DNA from: an uncultured Opitutia bacterium
GTDB lineage: Bacteria; Verrucomicrobiota; Verrucomicrobiia; Opitutales; Opitutaceae
Assembly (NCBI GenBank): GCA_903839035.1
Contig: CAIMAQ010000113.1
Span: 1 to 64,000 of the forward strand
DNA length: 64,000 nt
Direction: 5' to 3'
Numbering within the stretch: position 1 is the stretch's first letter; every line of letters begins with the position of its first letter. The position numbers and the translations under genes are program-made. Shown one piece after another: positions 45,696-55,579 of the stretch. The notes below the pieces were generated by a model that made no database searches, was not told the origin of the DNA, and was given only the letters and a program-made list of their open reading frames with translations.

Positions 45696-47864
45696 ATGGC
45701 CAAGCCGCGCGCGATTTCCGGGTCCCCGTTGACTCCGCCCAACCCCACCGGGCCAACCGCGCGCCGGGGCGTTGTCCTGGCCGGCACGGTTATCGCGCTC
45801 GCGGTCTGGGGCGTCTATGCGAACAGCTGGTCCGCGCCGTTCGTCTTCGATGATTTCATGGCGATCACGCAGAACCCGACCATCCGGCACCTCAGCCGGC
45901 TGGGCGATGTGCTGTCCTCGCCGATGTTTGCAACGGGTGCGACGGGCCGGCCGGTGGTGAGCCTCTCGCTGGCGCTCAATTACGCCCTCGGGGGCTACAA
46001 CGTCACGGGCTACCACGTGGCCAACACCCTGTTTCACACGCTGGCGGCGCTGGTGCTTTTCGGGATTGTGCGACGCACGCTGCTGCGGCCGGCGCTGCGG
46101 GAAAGATTCGGGGCCGCGGCGCTGCCGCTGGCCCTGACGGTGGCGCTGCTCTGGGCGGTGCATCCGCTGCTGACCGAGTCGGTGACGTTTGTCATCCAGC
46201 GCTCGGAGTCCCTGATGGGATTGTTTTATCTGTTGACGCTGTACGGTTTCATCCGCGCGGTGGAATCAGCGGCCCCACGGCGCTGGGAGATCTTCACCGT
46301 GAGCGTTTGTCTGCTCGGCATGGCGACGAAGGAAGTCATGGTGACGGCGCCGGTGCTGGCACTGCTTTATGACCGCATGTTCGTGGCCGGCACCTTCCGG
46401 GCAGCGTGGCAGGCGCGGTGGAAACTGTATGCGGGCTTGGCGGCGACCTGGCTGCTGCTCGCGTACCTCGTGGCCGGTTCGCACCAGCGCGGCGGGAGTT
46501 CGGGCGGCGGGGTAAGCTCGTGGGAGTATCTGCTGACCTCATGCCGCGCGCTCGTGATGTACCTGCGGCTCGCATTCTGGCCGAGCCCGCTCGTCGTGGA
46601 CTACGGCACGACGGTGGTGCGCAGCCTGGCGGACGTCTGGCTGCAGGCCGGCCTGCTGGTGCTGCTCGCCGTGGGCACGGGCATCGCGCTGCGCCGGCGG
46701 CAGGCCGCCGGCTTCCTGGGCTTTGGATTTTTTGCCATCCTGGCGCCGAGTTCGAGCGTTGTGCCGCTCATTACGCAGACGATGGCCGAGCACCGGATGT
46801 ACCTGCCGCTGGCGGCGGTGGTCGCGCTGGTTGTGCTCGGGGCGTATCGCTGGATGGGGCGTTACACGCTGCCGACGGGGCTGGCACTCGCCGTGGCCGT
46901 GGGTGCGCTTACCGTGGCGCGAAACCGGGACTATGAGAGCAACGTTAAGCTCTGGACCGTCACGGTGACGGCGCAGCCGGGGAACGCGCGGGCGCAATCG
47001 AGCCTCGGCTGCGCGCTCATGCTCACGGGCCGGAATGACGAGGCCCTGATCCATCTGGCCGAGGCGGTGCGGCTCAATCCGGGCTATGCCGAGGCGCGCT
47101 ACAACCTGGGCAATTTCCTCTTCCGCGCGTACCGGCCGGCGGAGGCGCTGGAACACCTCGAGGCGGCGGTGCGGCTGCGTCCGCCGTATTTCGAGGCGCA
47201 TTTCGTGCTCGCCGGCGTGCTGCTCCGGCTGAATCAGACCGCGGCGGCGCTGGAGCATTTCGAGACCACGCTCAAGATCCGGCCGGATTATGTGGAGGCC
47301 CGGCAGATGTACGCAGAAACCCTCGCGTCCGCGGGCCGCGTCCCCGAGGCGCGGGAGCAGTTCGAGCAGGCCGTGCGCCAGGCGCCGGGCAATCCCGGGC
47401 TGCAGGCCAGCTTCGGGAATGTGCTGGCGGCGCAGCAGCGCTGGGCGGAGGCCGTGCCGCATTATGCGGCGGTGGTGGAGCTCAAGCCGGAGTCCGCCGA
47501 GGCACAGACCGCCCTGGGCGCCGCGCTCGGCCGGCTCGGGCGGGTGGAGGAGGCGGCGGGGCATTTTGAGGCGGCGGCCCGGCTCGATCCCGAATCCATC
47601 CCGGCGCATTTCAATTTCGGCAATGCGCTCTTCGCCCTGCGGCGCTTTGCCGAGGCGGCCGAGCAGTATGGCGAAGTCGCGCGGTTGCGGCCGGACTTCG
47701 CCGAGGTGCACAATAATCTCGGCAACACGCTGATGCAGCTCGGCCGGCTCGACGAGGCGCAGGCACAGTACGAGGCGACCCTGCGGCTGAAGCCGGATTA
47801 CCTGCCGGCGCGCAACAACCTCGCCCGTCTCGAGGCGATCCGGGCCGGCCGGGCTCCGCGTTGA
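45696..47864 (+). CDS. TMTC-like membrane glycosyltransferase with TPR repeats, copy 2
   Basis: 722 residues. The architecture is as in the first copy: multi-helix GT-C domain with D52-D53 (FVFDDFMAITQN), the MAEHRMYLPLAAV segment, and about eight TPR repeats, the longest array of the three. Its N-terminal half is the most divergent copy, while its last TPR repeats closely match copy 3 (shared HFNFGNALFAL and HNNLGNTL segments). It lies 50 bases after copy 1 and 21 bases before copy 3. Confidence 0.82.
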   Translation: MAKPRAISGSPLTPPNPTGPTARRGVVLAGTVIALAVWGVYANSWSAPFVFDDFMAITQNPTIRHLSRLGDVLSSPMFATGATGRPVVSLSLALNYALGGYNVTGYHVANTLFHTLAALVLFGIVRRTLLRPALRERFGAAALPLALTVALLWAVHPLLTESVTFVIQRSESLMGLFYLLTLYGFIRAVESAAPRRWEIFTVSVCLLGMATKEVMVTAPVLALLYDRMFVAGTFRAAWQARWKLYAGLAATWLLLAYLVAGSHQRGGSSGGGVSSWEYLLTSCRALVMYLRLAFWPSPLVVDYGTTVVRSLADVWLQAGLLVLLAVGTGIALRRRQAAGFLGFGFFAILAPSSSVVPLITQTMAEHRMYLPLAAVVALVVLGAYRWMGRYTLPTGLALAVAVGALTVARNRDYESNVKLWTVTVTAQPGNARAQSSLGCALMLTGRNDEALIHLAEAVRLNPGYAEARYNLGNFLFRAYRPAEALEHLEAAVRLRPPYFEAHFVLAGVLLRLNQTAAALEHFETTLKIRPDYVEARQMYAETLASAGRVPEAREQFEQAVRQAPGNPGLQASFGNVLAAQQRWAEAVPHYAAVVELKPESAEAQTALGAALGRLGRVEEAAGHFEAAARLDPESIPAHFNFGNALFALRRFAEAAEQYGEVARLRPDFAEVHNNLGNTLMQLGRLDEAQAQYEATLRLKPDYLPARNNLARLEAIRAGRAPR

Positions 47865-47885
47865 ACCGCTGAAATTTTACCGAAC

Positions 47886-49946
47886 ATGAGCGCGACACCC
47901 AACCGGACACCTGAAGCGGGAGAACCACCCGGATTCCTCGCGCGCTGGGGCAACACCACCGCGGCGGTCGTGATCGTGCTCGCGGTGTGGGCGGCGTATG
48001 CGAACAGCTGGTCCGCGCCGTTCGTGTTCGATGACCTGAAATCGGTCGTCCAAAACGTGACGATCCGCCACCTGTGGCCGCTGACGGATGTGCTGTCGCC
48101 CCCCGGTGACGCCACCGGCGCCGTGGGCCGTCCGCTGGTGAATCTCTCGTTGGCGGTCAATTACGCCCTGGGTGGTATCAACGTCCGTGGCTATCACGTG
48201 ATGAACACGCTGATCCACGCGCTGGCGGCGCTGACGCTGTTCAGCCTCGTGCGGCGAACACTCCTCCGTCCGGTCCTGCGGGAGCGGTTCGGCGCGCAGG
48301 CGCAACCTCTGGCGTTCGTCGTGGCGCTGCTGTGGGCGCTGCATCCGCTGCAGACCGAGTCGGTGACCTGCGTGGTGCAGCGCTCGGAGTCGCTGGTGGG
48401 TTTGTTTTATTTGCTGACGCTCTACGGTTTTATCCGTGCGGCGGAGTCGTCCGCGCCGCGCCGCTGGGAAATCTTCACCGTGGTGGCCTGCCTGTTCGGC
48501 ATGGCGGCGAAGGAGCTGATGGTCTCGGCCCCGGTGCTGGTCCTGTTGTACGACCGGACCTTCGTGGCGGGCACTTTCCGGGCCGCGTGGCAGGCGCGGT
48601 GGAGGTTGTACGCGGGGCTGGCGGCGACCTGGCTGCTGCTTTCCTGGCTGGCCACGCACTCGGGGCAGCGCGCCGGCATGGCCGGATTTGGTCTGGGCAT
48701 GAGTTCGTGGGATTATGCGGTGACCCAGTGTCGCGCGATCATCCTGTATCTGCGGCTCTCGATCTGGCCGAATCCACTCGTGGTGGACTACGGGGTCGGC
48801 GTGGCGCGGCTCGGAGACGTCTGGCCGCAGGGGCTGCTGCTGCTGGCGCTGGTGACGGGGACCTTTGTCACGCTGGCACGCAAACCGGTGGTTGGGTTCA
48901 TGGCTTTCTGGTTTTTTGCGATCTTGGCGCCGAGTTCGAGCTTTGTGCCGCTCATCTCCCAGACGATGGCCGAACACCGCATGTACCTGCCGTTGGCGGC
49001 GGTGTTGGCCCTGGGGGTGCTGGGCAGCTATCGCTGGCTGGGAATGCGCGCCCTGCCGGTGGGGCTGGCGCTGGCGGTGGCGGCGGGGGTGGGGACGGTG
49101 GTGCGCAACCGGGATTACCGTGACGCGGTGACGCTCTGGGGGGTGACCGTGGTCGCGCAGCCGGACAACGTCCGCGCGCAGATGAACCTTGGCACGGCGC
49201 TGTCCGCCGCAGGCCGGTTCGAGGAGGCGGCCGGCCATTTCGCCGCGGCGGCGCGGCTCTCGCCCGGATTTGCGGAGGCACATTACAGCCTCGCGGGCGT
49301 GCTGGTTCAATTGCACCGGCCGGCGGAGGCCCAGGCGGCCGCGGAGCAGGCGGTACGGCTGAAACCGGACCAGGCCGAGGCGCATTACGTGCTCGGGACG
49401 ACCCTGCTGCAGCAGCATCAGGTGGAGGCGGCGGTGGAGCAGTACGAAACGGCGCTGCGGTTGCGGCCGGATTTTGCCGACGTGCAGCACACGCTGGCGG
49501 GGACCCTGGCGATGAACGGGCGGACGGTCGAGGCGCTGGAGCATTACGAGGCCGCGTTGCGGCTGCAGCCGGACAGCCCGCTGCTGCACGGGGAAATGGG
49601 CGGCGTGCTCGCGCGGGCCGGCCGGGTCGAGGAGGCGGCCGGGCATTTTGAGGCGGCGGTGCGGCTCGATCCCGGGTCCATCCCGGCGCACTTCAATTTT
49701 GGCAATGCGCTCTTCGCGCTGCACCGCTTTGCCGACGCGGCGGAGCAGTACGCTGAGGTCGTGCGGCTGCGGCCGGACTTCGCGGAGGCGCACAACAACC
49801 TGGGCAACACCCTGCGGCAGCTCGGCCGGCTCGACGAGGCGCAGGCGCAGTACGAGGAGACCTTGCGGCTGAAGCCCGATTATGCGCCGGCGCGCAACAA
49901 TCTCGCCCGGCTCGAGGCGATACGCGCCGCGGGTACTGCGCATTGA
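47886..49946 (+). CDS. TMTC-like membrane glycosyltransferase with TPR repeats, copy 3
   Basis: 686 residues, with a GT-C domain with D49-D50 (FVFDDLKSVVQN) and about seven TPR repeats. The membrane half is most like copy 1 (shared TIRHLWPLTDVL and YHVMNTLIHALAALTLF, the latter nearly identical at DNA level) but the C-terminal TPR half is most like copy 2. This mosaic suggests recombination between copies. The role is probably protein or surface-sugar glycosylation at the inner membrane, which is inferred only. Confidence 0.82.
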   Translation: MSATPNRTPEAGEPPGFLARWGNTTAAVVIVLAVWAAYANSWSAPFVFDDLKSVVQNVTIRHLWPLTDVLSPPGDATGAVGRPLVNLSLAVNYALGGINVRGYHVMNTLIHALAALTLFSLVRRTLLRPVLRERFGAQAQPLAFVVALLWALHPLQTESVTCVVQRSESLVGLFYLLTLYGFIRAAESSAPRRWEIFTVVACLFGMAAKELMVSAPVLVLLYDRTFVAGTFRAAWQARWRLYAGLAATWLLLSWLATHSGQRAGMAGFGLGMSSWDYAVTQCRAIILYLRLSIWPNPLVVDYGVGVARLGDVWPQGLLLLALVTGTFVTLARKPVVGFMAFWFFAILAPSSSFVPLISQTMAEHRMYLPLAAVLALGVLGSYRWLGMRALPVGLALAVAAGVGTVVRNRDYRDAVTLWGVTVVAQPDNVRAQMNLGTALSAAGRFEEAAGHFAAAARLSPGFAEAHYSLAGVLVQLHRPAEAQAAAEQAVRLKPDQAEAHYVLGTTLLQQHQVEAAVEQYETALRLRPDFADVQHTLAGTLAMNGRTVEALEHYEAALRLQPDSPLLHGEMGGVLARAGRVEEAAGHFEAAVRLDPGSIPAHFNFGNALFALHRFADAAEQYAEVVRLRPDFAEAHNNLGNTLRQLGRLDEAQAQYEETLRLKPDYAPARNNLARLEAIRAAGTAH

Positions 49947-50018
49947 TTGCCTGCAGTTACGGAAGTTTTTAACGGAGATTCCCATTGCCCCGGCGCGACT
50001 ATTGGGGTCCCCTGAGTC

Positions 50019-51134
50019 GTGCCATTCCGCCTACCTGCCGCTCGTATCAACTGGACCAACAGTGCGTTCCTGATCGGGACCGCCGTCATCACCATTACAG
50101 CGGTTCCGCTGTATCTCTGGCGCTTCCATGTGGATGCGTTTCAGCTCGGGATGTTCGCCTTTTTCTGCATCGCCACGGGCCTGAGCATCACGCTCGGCTA
50201 CCACCGGCTGTTTGCGCACAAGGCCTTTGAGGCGCGCTGGCCCGTGCGGCTGCTCACGCTGCTGTTCGGCGCGGCCGCCTTCGAGAACGCCGCCCTGGCC
50301 TGGGTCTCCGACCACCGCCGGCATCACAAGCATGTCGACGGCAAGGATGACCCGTATGACATCACGCAGGGTTTCTGGTACGCCCACATGGGCTGGATCC
50401 TCTTCAAGCTCGATCCCGAGCCGCCGCAGGACAACGTCGCCGACCTCCGCAAGGACCCGCTGGTGCGTTTCCAGATGGATTATTATGTCCCGATTGCAGT
50501 GGTGATCGGCTTCCTGATTCCCGCCGGCCTCGGCTACTGGCATGCCGGCTGGGCGGGTGCGCTCGGCGGTTTCCTGCTCGCCGGCGTGGCCCGAGTGACC
50601 GTGGTGCAGCACATGACGTTTTTCATCAACTCCCTCTGCCACACCGTCGGCGACCGGCCGTACTCGGACCGCTGCAGCGCCCGGGACAGCTGGTTCATGG
50701 CGTTTTTCACCTTTGGTGAGGGCTATCACAACTATCACCACGAGTTTCAGCACGACTATCGCAACGGCGTGAAATGGTGGCACTGGGATCCGACGAAGTG
50801 GTCCATCTGGACCCTCGAAAAACTCCGCCTGGTCACTGGCCTGCGCCGCGTGACGGAGGAGAAAATCCTCCTCCTGCAGCTGGCCGAGGCCAGCCGCCGG
50901 TTGGACGAGCGTCTCGCCTGCCAGGTGACACCGCTGCAGGGCCGCATGCGCCTGCTGCTGCAAAATTCCGGCGCCAAGCTGCACCGCCTCGGCGATCGCT
51001 GGGTGTTGCTCAAGGCCGAGTACGCCGAGAAGAAGGATGTCCAGGTGGAACACGCCCGCGCGGCCCTGGCCGAGATCCGGCGTGAGGTCAGCCACGCGTT
51101 CGACCTGCTCGAGCTGGCCAGCGTGACGGCTTGA
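50019..51134 (+). CDS. Acyl-CoA/acyl-lipid delta-9 desaturase
   Basis: 371 residues from a GTG start (a GGGG run lies about 10 bases before it; no earlier ATG in frame). The three histidine boxes are HRLFAH, HRRHH and HNYHH, the di-iron site of membrane desaturases, and four hydrophobic helices are present. It introduces a cis double bond into fatty acids to adjust membrane fluidity. The C-terminal 90 residues after the last box are a charged helical extension not present in minimal desaturases. Confidence 0.9.
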   Translation: MPFRLPAARINWTNSAFLIGTAVITITAVPLYLWRFHVDAFQLGMFAFFCIATGLSITLGYHRLFAHKAFEARWPVRLLTLLFGAAAFENAALAWVSDHRRHHKHVDGKDDPYDITQGFWYAHMGWILFKLDPEPPQDNVADLRKDPLVRFQMDYYVPIAVVIGFLIPAGLGYWHAGWAGALGGFLLAGVARVTVVQHMTFFINSLCHTVGDRPYSDRCSARDSWFMAFFTFGEGYHNYHHEFQHDYRNGVKWWHWDPTKWSIWTLEKLRLVTGLRRVTEEKILLLQLAEASRRLDERLACQVTPLQGRMRLLLQNSGAKLHRLGDRWVLLKAEYAEKKDVQVEHARAALAEIRREVSHAFDLLELASVTA

Positions 51135-51227
51135 GGCCGGTTAGGTGGGCGGGTACGTCCCTGTGCCCGCATGACCGCTTTTTGGGGCTGGGTCTTGAAT
51201 GCAGGCACCGGACGTGCCGGCCCGTCC

Positions 51228-52673
51228 TTAGAGCAGCGGAGCGAGCAGGCGGCTGAAATCCTCGAGCAGGCCCGACCACAGGCGGTGTGGGCGCTTCCGG
51301 TTGACGAATTCCCGGCAGCACTCGGCCTGCGTGCGGGCCCACGCCTTGATCGCGAGCGCATCCGCCTTCGTGTGGACCACCACGCCGATCTCAAAGTTCA
51401 CGAACAGGCTGCGCAGGTCGAAATTGGCCGAGCCCAGCAGGCCGATGCGGTCGTCCACGATGACGGCCTTGCTGTGCATCATGCCGGGCTGGAAGAGGAG
51501 CACACGGCCGCCGGCCAGGCAGAGTTCCCGGATATAGTGCCGGCGCGCGAAGTCCGTGACCGGGTGGTTGGAATGCTCGGGGACAATCAGGGTGACCTCG
51601 CGACCCGCGCGGGCCTTGACGATGAGGGAGCGCAGCAGGACGTCGTCGGGGATGAAATACGGGGTGACGATCCAGATGCTGTGCTCGGCCTCCTGGATCA
51701 TGGAGATGATGCCCTCGTACAGCGGGTCACCGGGCACGTCGGGGCCACTGGCGACCACCTGCAGCTCGGCCTTGCCGCGGCTGGGCGCCGTTTCCGGCGT
51801 GACGCCGGGACGGATCTTTTCCGGCGACTGGCGGCTCGCGAAGCACCAGTCCGCGATGAAGACCTCGTTCAGGAGGGTGGCGGCGGGACCGTCGATGAGG
51901 GCGCCGAGGTCGCGAAAGCGCTTCCGGAAAGGGGTCGGCCCCATGTATTCATTGGCGAGATTGTGGCCGCCGACGATGGCGGTGGCATGGTCAAAGACGG
52001 CGATCTTGCGGTGATTGCGCAGGTTGGCCGAGCCGCGGGACGTGAACGGCAGCACGGGCATGAAGGTGACGACCTCGCCGCCGGCCGCGCGGAGGGCGGC
52101 GTGAAAACTCCGGCGGACGAACATGCAGCCCACGGCGTCGAGGAGGAGCCGGACCTTGACGCCCTCGCGGGCGCGCTCGGTCAGCAGCTGGATCAGGCGC
52201 CGGCCGGTGTCATCGCGTCCCAGGATGAAGGTGCTGAGGTGGATGGTCTCGCGGGCGGCGTGGATCTGGCTTTCCAGCGCGGCAAAGGTCTCCTCGCCCG
52301 TGGTGAGCAGTTGGAGGCGGTTGCCCGCGACCGGGGCGCCCGCGCCACTGGACATGATGGTGTGGGCGACCGGCCGGTCGGCGTAAACGGAGGCGGATTC
52401 CGGTGGATTGAGTAAGTGGGGCGTAAGGGGCGCCTTGCGGGCGGCGAGTCGGCGCAGCTTGCGGCCGCCGAAGATCAGGTACAGCGGGACCCCCACGTAG
52501 GGCAGGAGGATGATGACCAGGAGCCAGGCGAAGGTGTTCGCCGGGGCCTTCTTTTGGCTCATCAGGCGGGCGAGGAGGAGCAAGGCGAGGACGAAACCGC
52601 CGATGGTGAGCAGGTCGTTCAGCAGCCCCCGGGCGACGAAGTCCGAGAACAGTTCTTTCGCATCAATGAGCAT
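51228..52673 (-). CDS. cls: Cardiolipin synthase
   Basis: 481 residues. Two N-terminal transmembrane helices (about 15-35 and 45-65) precede two phospholipase D domains, each with an HxKxxxxD motif: NHRKIAVFDHATAIVGGHN near 215 and MHSKAVIVDDRIGLLGSAN near 395. It condenses two phosphatidylglycerols to cardiolipin at the inner membrane. It converges on the desaturase gene with a 93-base gap that holds only weak hairpins. Confidence 0.93.
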   Translation of the reverse strand: MLIDAKELFSDFVARGLLNDLLTIGGFVLALLLLARLMSQKKAPANTFAWLLVIILLPYVGVPLYLIFGGRKLRRLAARKAPLTPHLLNPPESASVYADRPVAHTIMSSGAGAPVAGNRLQLLTTGEETFAALESQIHAARETIHLSTFILGRDDTGRRLIQLLTERAREGVKVRLLLDAVGCMFVRRSFHAALRAAGGEVVTFMPVLPFTSRGSANLRNHRKIAVFDHATAIVGGHNLANEYMGPTPFRKRFRDLGALIDGPAATLLNEVFIADWCFASRQSPEKIRPGVTPETAPSRGKAELQVVASGPDVPGDPLYEGIISMIQEAEHSIWIVTPYFIPDDVLLRSLIVKARAGREVTLIVPEHSNHPVTDFARRHYIRELCLAGGRVLLFQPGMMHSKAVIVDDRIGLLGSANFDLRSLFVNFEIGVVVHTKADALAIKAWARTQAECCREFVNRKRPHRLWSGLLEDFSRLLAPLL

Positions 52674-52776
52674 GGCCTGAGGGTGAAGTCAGGAAGCCAT
52701 AACGGAGATGCAAGGCGACGCTGAAAAAAGCCTTGAACTACCGGGGGCGAGCCGAGAGCGTTCGCGCTCCCCATTT

Positions 52777-52862
<86 letters not shown>

Positions 52863-53038
52863 CTTCGCCGAGGCTTCGGGTGGCACGGCCATTCTTCTAA
52901 ACGAAGGGGCCCCACTGGGCTGGGCAGGGCGACAGACGCGAAGTGGTGCCCTTTGAAGTCCCACCATGGCGGGATGAAGTAGGGCGCATACCCTGAGGCC
53001 ATCTTGGCTCAATTGACCTATTTCCAGCCCATATCGCC

Positions 53039-53764
53039 TCAAATCAGCCCCGCCTCCCTGAAACTATAGTACCCGCGCCCTGCCGGGTCGGCATTTGGCC
53101 GCCCCAGGATGACATGGTCCAGCAGGTCAATATCCACGGCCTTGGCGGCCTCGCGGAGCTGGCGGGTGATCTGGAGGTCAGCGGCGCTGGGCGCGGGGTC
53201 GCCGCTGGGGTGGTTGTGGGCGCAAACGACGGCCGTGGCGGCCTCCCGGATGGCTTCGCGGAATACCTCGCGCGGGTGGGCAAGGGCGGAGGTGGCGGTG
53301 CCGGAGCTGACCTCCACCTTTTTGAGCAGGCGGTTTTTTCGGTTCAGGCAGAGCACCCAGAATTTCTCCACCTCGAGCCCGAAAATGGCGGGCTGGAAAA
53401 ACTCCGCCACGCGGTCGGCGCGGTTGAGCAGGGGTGAGTCCTCCGCCTTCTGGCCCACCACCCGCCGGGCGATTTCAACCACCGCCATGAGCTGCAGGGC
53501 TTTCACCCGGCCGATCCCTTTCAGTTTGCGGAACTCCGGTTCCCGCCAGGCCATCAGGCCTGCGAGCGCCCCCGCCTCGGCCAGCAGCCGGGCGGCGAGG
53601 GTGATCACGTCGTGCCCGCGCGTGCCGTTGCGCAGGAGCATGGCGAGCAGTTCGGTATCGCTCAGCGCACCGGGGCCGAGCCGCACGAGCCGCTCCTGCG
53701 GCCGCTCGCCGGCGGCCAGTTCGCGCAGGCGGTTGGGGGCGGAATATTCGGCGGAATCGGCCAC
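53039..53764 (-). CDS. radC: DNA repair protein RadC
   Basis: 241 residues from a GTG start. A helical N-terminal region ([15 protein letters not shown]; the helix-hairpin-helix segment is near [12 protein letters not shown]) leads to a JAB/MPN metalloprotease-like domain with the metal site [14 protein letters not shown] and an upstream catalytic Glu. The name is historical; the true role of RadC proteins is uncertain. The divergent ThuA-like gene starts 54 bases away. Confidence 0.9.
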   Translation of the reverse strand: MADSAEYSAPNRLRELAAGERPQERLVRLGPGALSDTELLAMLLRNGTRGHDVITLAARLLAEAGALAGLMAWREPEFRKLKGIGRVKALQLMAVVEIARRVVGQKAEDSPLLNRADRVAEFFQPAIFGLEVEKFWVLCLNRKNRLLKKVEVSSGTATSALAHPREVFREAIREAATAVVCAHNHPSGDPAPSAADLQITRQLREAAKAVDIDLLDHVILGRPNADPAGRGYYSFREAGLI

Positions 53765-53818
53765 CGGATTGTCTTGGACAGGATTTTCCTAATCTGCGTA
53801 TTCGTGGATGTAACTTTT

Positions 53819-54559
53819 ATGCAACCACTCCGCGTCACCATCTGGGGCGAGAATGTCCACGAGCACAAGAATCCCAAGGTCGGCGCGATCTACCCGCGCG
53901 GCATGCACAGCGCGATCGCCGAGGGCGTACGCGAGCTGATCCCCGGCGCCGTGGTCACGACGGCCACGCTGCAGGAGCCGGAGCACGGTCTGACGACGGA
54001 GAAGCTGGCGGCGACGGACGTGCTGACCTGGTGGGGTCACATGGCCCACAACGACGTGAGTGACGCGATCGTGGACCGCGTCCAGAAGCGCGTGCTCGAG
54101 GGCATGGGCCTGATCGTGCTGCACTCGGGTCACTACTCGAAGATCTTCAAGCGCCTGCTGGGCACGACGTGCTCGCTGACGTGGCGCGAAGCCGATGAGA
54201 AGGAGCGCCTCTGGGTCTGCAACCCGGGTCATCCGATCGCGCAGGGGCTCGGCACCTATTTTGAGCTTCCGCAGGAGGAGATGTACGGCGAGCCGTTTGC
54301 GATCCCCGCGCCGGAGGAACAGGTGTTCATCTCGTGGTTTGAGGGCGGCGAGGTGTTCCGCAGCGGCTGCTGCTGGCGGCGCGGCAACGGGAAGATTTTC
54401 TATTTCCGCCCCGGCCACGAGACTTACCCGACCTACCTCGACAAGAACGTCCGCAAGGTCATCGCCAACGCGGTGGAGTGGGCGCGCCCCGAAGGCGTCT
54501 GGATTGACTCGTGCCCGAACGCGAAGAACCCGCCGGAGAAGATCGGGGTCAAAAAGTAA
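53819..54559 (+). CDS. ThuA-like protein
   Basis: 246 residues. [14 protein letters not shown] at the N-terminus, [26 protein letters not shown] and the C-terminal [11 protein letters not shown] fit the ThuA group (glutamine-amidotransferase-like fold). ThuA proteins take part in trehalose or related sugar use, with uncertain biochemical activity. It is a single gene, opposite in direction to both neighbours. Confidence 0.85.
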   Translation: MQPLRVTIWGENVHEHKNPKVGAIYPRGMHSAIAEGVRELIPGAVVTTATLQEPEHGLTTEKLAATDVLTWWGHMAHNDVSDAIVDRVQKRVLEGMGLIVLHSGHYSKIFKRLLGTTCSLTWREADEKERLWVCNPGHPIAQGLGTYFELPQEEMYGEPFAIPAPEEQVFISWFEGGEVFRSGCCWRRGNGKIFYFRPGHETYPTYLDKNVRKVIANAVEWARPEGVWIDSCPNAKNPPEKIGVKK

Positions 54560-54586
54560 CCGGCCACCGCTCAGCGGCTACGCCGC

Positions 54587-55579
54587 TCAGAAGTGCTTCA
54601 CGTACCCGTTGCGGCGGAGGCGCTCCAGCCACTTTTCCTGGCTGATCTGCCCCATCTGCTGCACGAGGAGGCGCTCGATCTGGTCGCGGACGTCATCCAG
54701 CTGCTGGATGCCGGCGAACTTGCGGTCCTGCACGTAGAGGAGGAAGACGCCCTCAGGAAGGACGACCGGGTCGGAGCACTGGTCCTTCTTCATGTTGAAG
54801 ACGATGTCGGTAAATTCCTTGCGGAAATCGGAGCGTTTGACCCAGCCCCAGTCGCCACCCTTGTTGCGGCGGGAGTCCTGGCTGAACTCCTTGGCGAGGT
54901 CCTCGAACTTCACGCCGGCCTTCATGCGAGCGAGGACGATGTCGGCCTTGGCCTTCAGATCGGCATCGGTTTCGCCGTTGGCGTGGGTGAACTGCATCAG
55001 GCGCAGGTGGACGCTGTCCTCCTGGTAAAAGCGGTCCTTGTTCTCCTTATAGAAAGTCTCGATGCGCACGGGGCTGACGACGCTCTGGGACTTGCGCTGC
55101 TGCTGGCGCATGTACTGGTAAATGGTGTCCTCCTCGACCTCGCGGTGGTAGTCGCGCAGCGTGATGCCGCGGCCGCGCAGGTAGGCGAGGAACTTGGAGC
55201 GGTCGTTGTCGAACTGCTCGCTCTGGATCTCGGCGATGCGGTTCTCGACGAAGCTGGCGGGGATGTGTCGTTTCTCGTCCTTGCGGAACTCCTTCACGAT
55301 CAACACGCGGTCAATGAGCTGCTGGATGACGTCATCCTGCAGGGCCTCGAGCTTCTCGTTGAATTCCTTCTCGTTCTTGGCCTCGCGCTGCAGTTGGGGG
55401 ATCAACGGGGAGATTTCGCGGCGGACGTCGTCCACGGTGATGACCTTCTCCTCGGCGATGGCCGCGATGCCGTTGGCAAAGCGCAGGTTCAGCCCGTCGT
55501 TGGGGGCGGATTGCGCGAAACCGGTCGAAATGAGTCCGGTGGCAAGGAGGGTGAGGGCAAGGCGGCGGCCTAACATCAT
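54587..55579 (-). CDS. Periplasmic peptidyl-prolyl isomerase, SurA-like
   Basis: 330 residues. The signal peptide (MMLGRRLALTLLATGLIS) is followed by a SurA-type N-terminal chaperone region (about 30-190, helical and charged) and one parvulin domain (about 195-285, with RLMQFTHAN and GGDWGWVKRSDF). It assists folding of outer-membrane and periplasmic proteins. It starts in an ATGA overlap with the stop of mfd, so the two share translation. SurA of E. coli has two parvulin domains; here there is one. Confidence 0.88.
   Translation of the reverse strand: MMLGRRLALTLLATGLISTGFAQSAPNDGLNLRFANGIAAIAEEKVITVDDVRREISPLIPQLQREAKNEKEFNEKLEALQDDVIQQLIDRVLIVKEFRKDEKRHIPASFVENRIAEIQSEQFDNDRSKFLAYLRGRGITLRDYHREVEEDTIYQYMRQQQRKSQSVVSPVRIETFYKENKDRFYQEDSVHLRLMQFTHANGETDADLKAKADIVLARMKAGVKFEDLAKEFSQDSRRNKGGDWGWVKRSDFRKEFTDIVFNMKKDQCSDPVVLPEGVFLLYVQDRKFAGIQQLDDVRDQIERLLVQQMGQISQEKWLERLRRNGYVKHF

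Noticed and set aside
43774-49946. Repetitive DNA of the TPR genes as a CRISPR or transposon repeat
   Set aside because: The repeats are in frame, degenerate and encode TPR units; the spacing of 102 bases is that of 34-residue TPRs.
52878-52895. Possible sigma-54 promoter (TGGCAC followed by TTCT)
   Set aside because: The -12 element lacks the TTGC core, and no gene starts in the right direction downstream.
52863-53038. A second tRNA or an attachment site after tRNA-Tyr
   Set aside because: No cloverleaf and no repeat of the tRNA 3' end was seen in this gap, and no integrase gene is nearby.
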